This document shows positions 62,659-64,000 of a DNA stretch of 64,000 nucleotides, piece after piece; position 1 is the first letter of the stretch; each line of letters opens with the position of its first letter. The translations under genes were made by a program, and so were the position numbers. The notes under the pieces were generated by a model. The model did not search any database. It was not told the DNA's origin and saw only the letters and a list, made by a program, of their open reading frames with translations. The DNA comes from Halalkalibacter suaedae. GTDB lineage: Bacteria; Bacillota; Bacilli; Bacillales; Bacillaceae_D. The stretch lies in contig NZ_JAGKSQ010000001.1 of assembly GCF_017939705.1 (NCBI RefSeq), forward strand, positions 310,001-374,000, in the 5' to 3' direction.

Positions 62659-63831
62659 TTATAAATTATCGTAAGCCGCTTTAATTCGATCAAGACCTTC
62701 TTTCAAGGTTGCTCTTGGACATGCCAAATTGATTCGTTCGAAATCTTTTCCTTCAACCCCGAAGATAGAGCCTGGATTTAAAGCGACCCCTGCTTCTTCA
62801 ACAAGCCATTTCTTCCGCTCTGTAGGAGATAAGCTTAATTTCGAGCAATCAAGCCATAACAAGTACGTCCCCTCGGAATTCATTACACGTAAGGTCGGAA
62901 GATGCTCTTTCACATAGTCAACTACAAAGTTATAATTATCTTCAACGTACTCCATTAATTCCTCAAGCCACTGCTCTCCATGGTTGTAAGCCGCCTCTGT
63001 TGCCACCTCTGCAAATGAATTAGTCATATTCGCAAATGAGTTTGATAAGTGATTCGATAACTTCAAACGAAGCTCTTTATTCTCTACAACAACGTAAGAG
63101 GTCATTATTCCAGCTAAATTAAATGTCTTACTTGGTGCTAGACAAGAGAATGTTCTACCTGCTGCGTCTTCATTTAACGAAGCAAAAGGAATATGCTTCT
63201 GCCCTTTAAACAACAAATCAGCATGAATTTCATCTGAAACGACTAGCAGATCATATTTTTTACATATTGCTGCTAATGCCTCTAATTCTTCTCTTTTCCA
63301 AACCCTACCTACAGGGTTATGTGGATGACATAGTACAATCATTTTCGTCTTATCGGTGATACTCGCTTCTAGTTGAGCTAGATCCATCTCATAATGGTCA
63401 CCATCAAAAGCAAGAGGATTAGCTAGAAGCTCGCGATTATTCTTGTTGACTACATCATAAAAAGGGTAATATACAGGGGTTTGAACAATGACTTGATCAC
63501 CAGGTGCTGTAAAGGCTTGAATAATAAAACTAATTGTCGGAACAATTCCTGCAGTATAAATAATCGAATTCTTATTAATTGTCCAATCATATCTTCGCTT
63601 TAGCCAACTTTGAACAGCAGCATCAACACTCTCTGAGTGTGCTGGATACCCAAATATACCATGCTCCACCTTCTCATGTAGGGCATCAAGTACTTCCTGC
63701 GGTGCTCGAAAATCCATGTCCGCAACCCACATCGGCAATAGATTTTCGCCACCGAAACGTTGCTTAGCCATATCCCATTTCATTGAATCTGTTCCTAACC
63801 TGTTGATAACCTTATCAAACTGCTTACTCAT
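62659..63831 (-). CDS. patB: PatB/MalY-type cystathionine beta-lyase
   Basis: Fold type I PLP C-S lyase that splits cystathionine or cysteine conjugates to pyruvate, ammonia and a thiol; B. subtilis PatB also acts as aminotransferase. The PLP lysine is in LAPSKTFNLAGI (about residue 234), and the substrate-facing start is PMWVADMDF (about 33-41). VLCHPHNPVGRVW (about 165-177) is the MalY/PatB signature. 390 residues from the ATG at 63831, which has GAGAGGAAG upstream. It is followed closely by the Sda-like gene. The region 63832-64000 shows no other gene. Confidence 0.93.
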   Translation of the reverse strand: MSKQFDKVINRLGTDSMKWDMAKQRFGGENLLPMWVADMDFRAPQEVLDALHEKVEHGIFGYPAHSESVDAAVQSWLKRRYDWTINKNSIIYTAGIVPTISFIIQAFTAPGDQVIVQTPVYYPFYDVVNKNNRELLANPLAFDGDHYEMDLAQLEASITDKTKMIVLCHPHNPVGRVWKREELEALAAICKKYDLLVVSDEIHADLLFKGQKHIPFASLNEDAAGRTFSCLAPSKTFNLAGIMTSYVVVENKELRLKLSNHLSNSFANMTNSFAEVATEAAYNHGEQWLEELMEYVEDNYNFVVDYVKEHLPTLRVMNSEGTYLLWLDCSKLSLSPTERKKWLVEEAGVALNPGSIFGVEGKDFERINLACPRATLKEGLDRIKAAYDNL

Positions 63832-64000
63832 ATACACACTTCCTCTCAATGCAAAGCGACTGCAAAGTATTTAATTTACTCTACCTTCTTAGCCAATAGT
63901 AATTATTCAACACTTCAGTTGAATATCCTTTTATTTATATTGATTTTATCGTTTTAAGATCAAATAGTAAATGATTCTAACTTAGAACAAAACCATTTTC

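Noticed and set aside
1-64000. CRISPR arrays, prophage, insertion sequences, tRNA or rRNA genes
   Set aside because: I looked for regularly spaced direct repeats, transposase or integrase motifs and tRNA-like cloverleaf ends and found none; the window reads as core chromosome.

Overview
The window is a stretch of low-GC Gram-positive chromosome from a member of the Bacillaceae (Bacillus sensu lato). Gene content and order follow the Bacillus subtilis acsA-ccpA-murC-leuS-metK segment closely: acsA/acuABC, ccpA-motPS, aroA, ytxGH, murC, sftA, ytpRQP, ytoP, ytzB, trmB, ytzH, ytmP, amyX, ytlQ, thpR, ytkP, pepV, ytzE, rsuA, ytgP, ytfP, leuS, yttB, ytqAB, ytiB, ytpBA, ytoA, metK, ytmA, ytkD. Many genes start with GTG or TTG behind strong AGGAGG-type ribosome binding sites, so I moved several starts to the RBS-supported codon.

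Region by region. 1-1.5 kb: C-terminal part of a class A penicillin-binding protein. 1.8-6.2 kb: acetate activation (acsA) divergent from its acetylation control genes acuABC, with a catabolite-repression site between them. 6.2-8.8 kb: ccpA-motP-motS, the carbon catabolite regulator and a sodium-type flagellar stator. 9-13.4 kb: DAHP synthase, a large FtsA-like protein with a beta-rich tail, and ytxGH behind a consensus sigma-B promoter. 13.6-28.5 kb: M29 aminopeptidase, a second acyl-CoA synthetase, murC, a nicotinate phosphoribosyltransferase-family gene, the DNA translocase sftA, ytpR/Q/P, an orphan PTS-type EIIC, a lipoprotein, a DUF84 NTPase, an M42 aminopeptidase and trmB. 28.6-38.8 kb: small conserved genes, pullulanase, purU, RNA and cysteine enzymes, dipeptidase, a DeoR-type mini-regulator and rsuA. 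38.8-45.2 kb: a cell-envelope block with two SEDS polymerases (RodA- and FtsW-type) and the YtgP/MurJ-type lipid II flippase, then ytfP. 45.4-48.1 kb: leuS with a full T-box leader. 48.2-56.7 kb: MFS transporter, radical SAM YtqA with methyltransferase YtqB, beta- and gamma-class carbonic anhydrase homologues, terpene synthase YtpB with lysophospholipase YtpA, a PAP2 phosphatase with a glycosyltransferase, and a DUF1540 protein. 56.9-64 kb: metK with a SAM-I riboswitch, small membrane protein, hydrolase, Nudix enzyme, MFS exporter, a YwpF-like protein, two small genes (one clearly Sda-like) and patB.

Most of this is core genome, and I see no phage, insertion sequence, CRISPR array or defence island. 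The signals most worth a second look are a cluster of DnaA boxes in the convergent ytfP/leuS intergenic region, an Sda-like sporulation checkpoint gene behind patB, a dispersed inverted-repeat element present three times (near 1.65, 22.1 and 58.5 kb), a GC-rich highly structured element at about 51.9-52.03 kb, and the FtsA-like protein with repeated beta-rich units in its C-terminal half.
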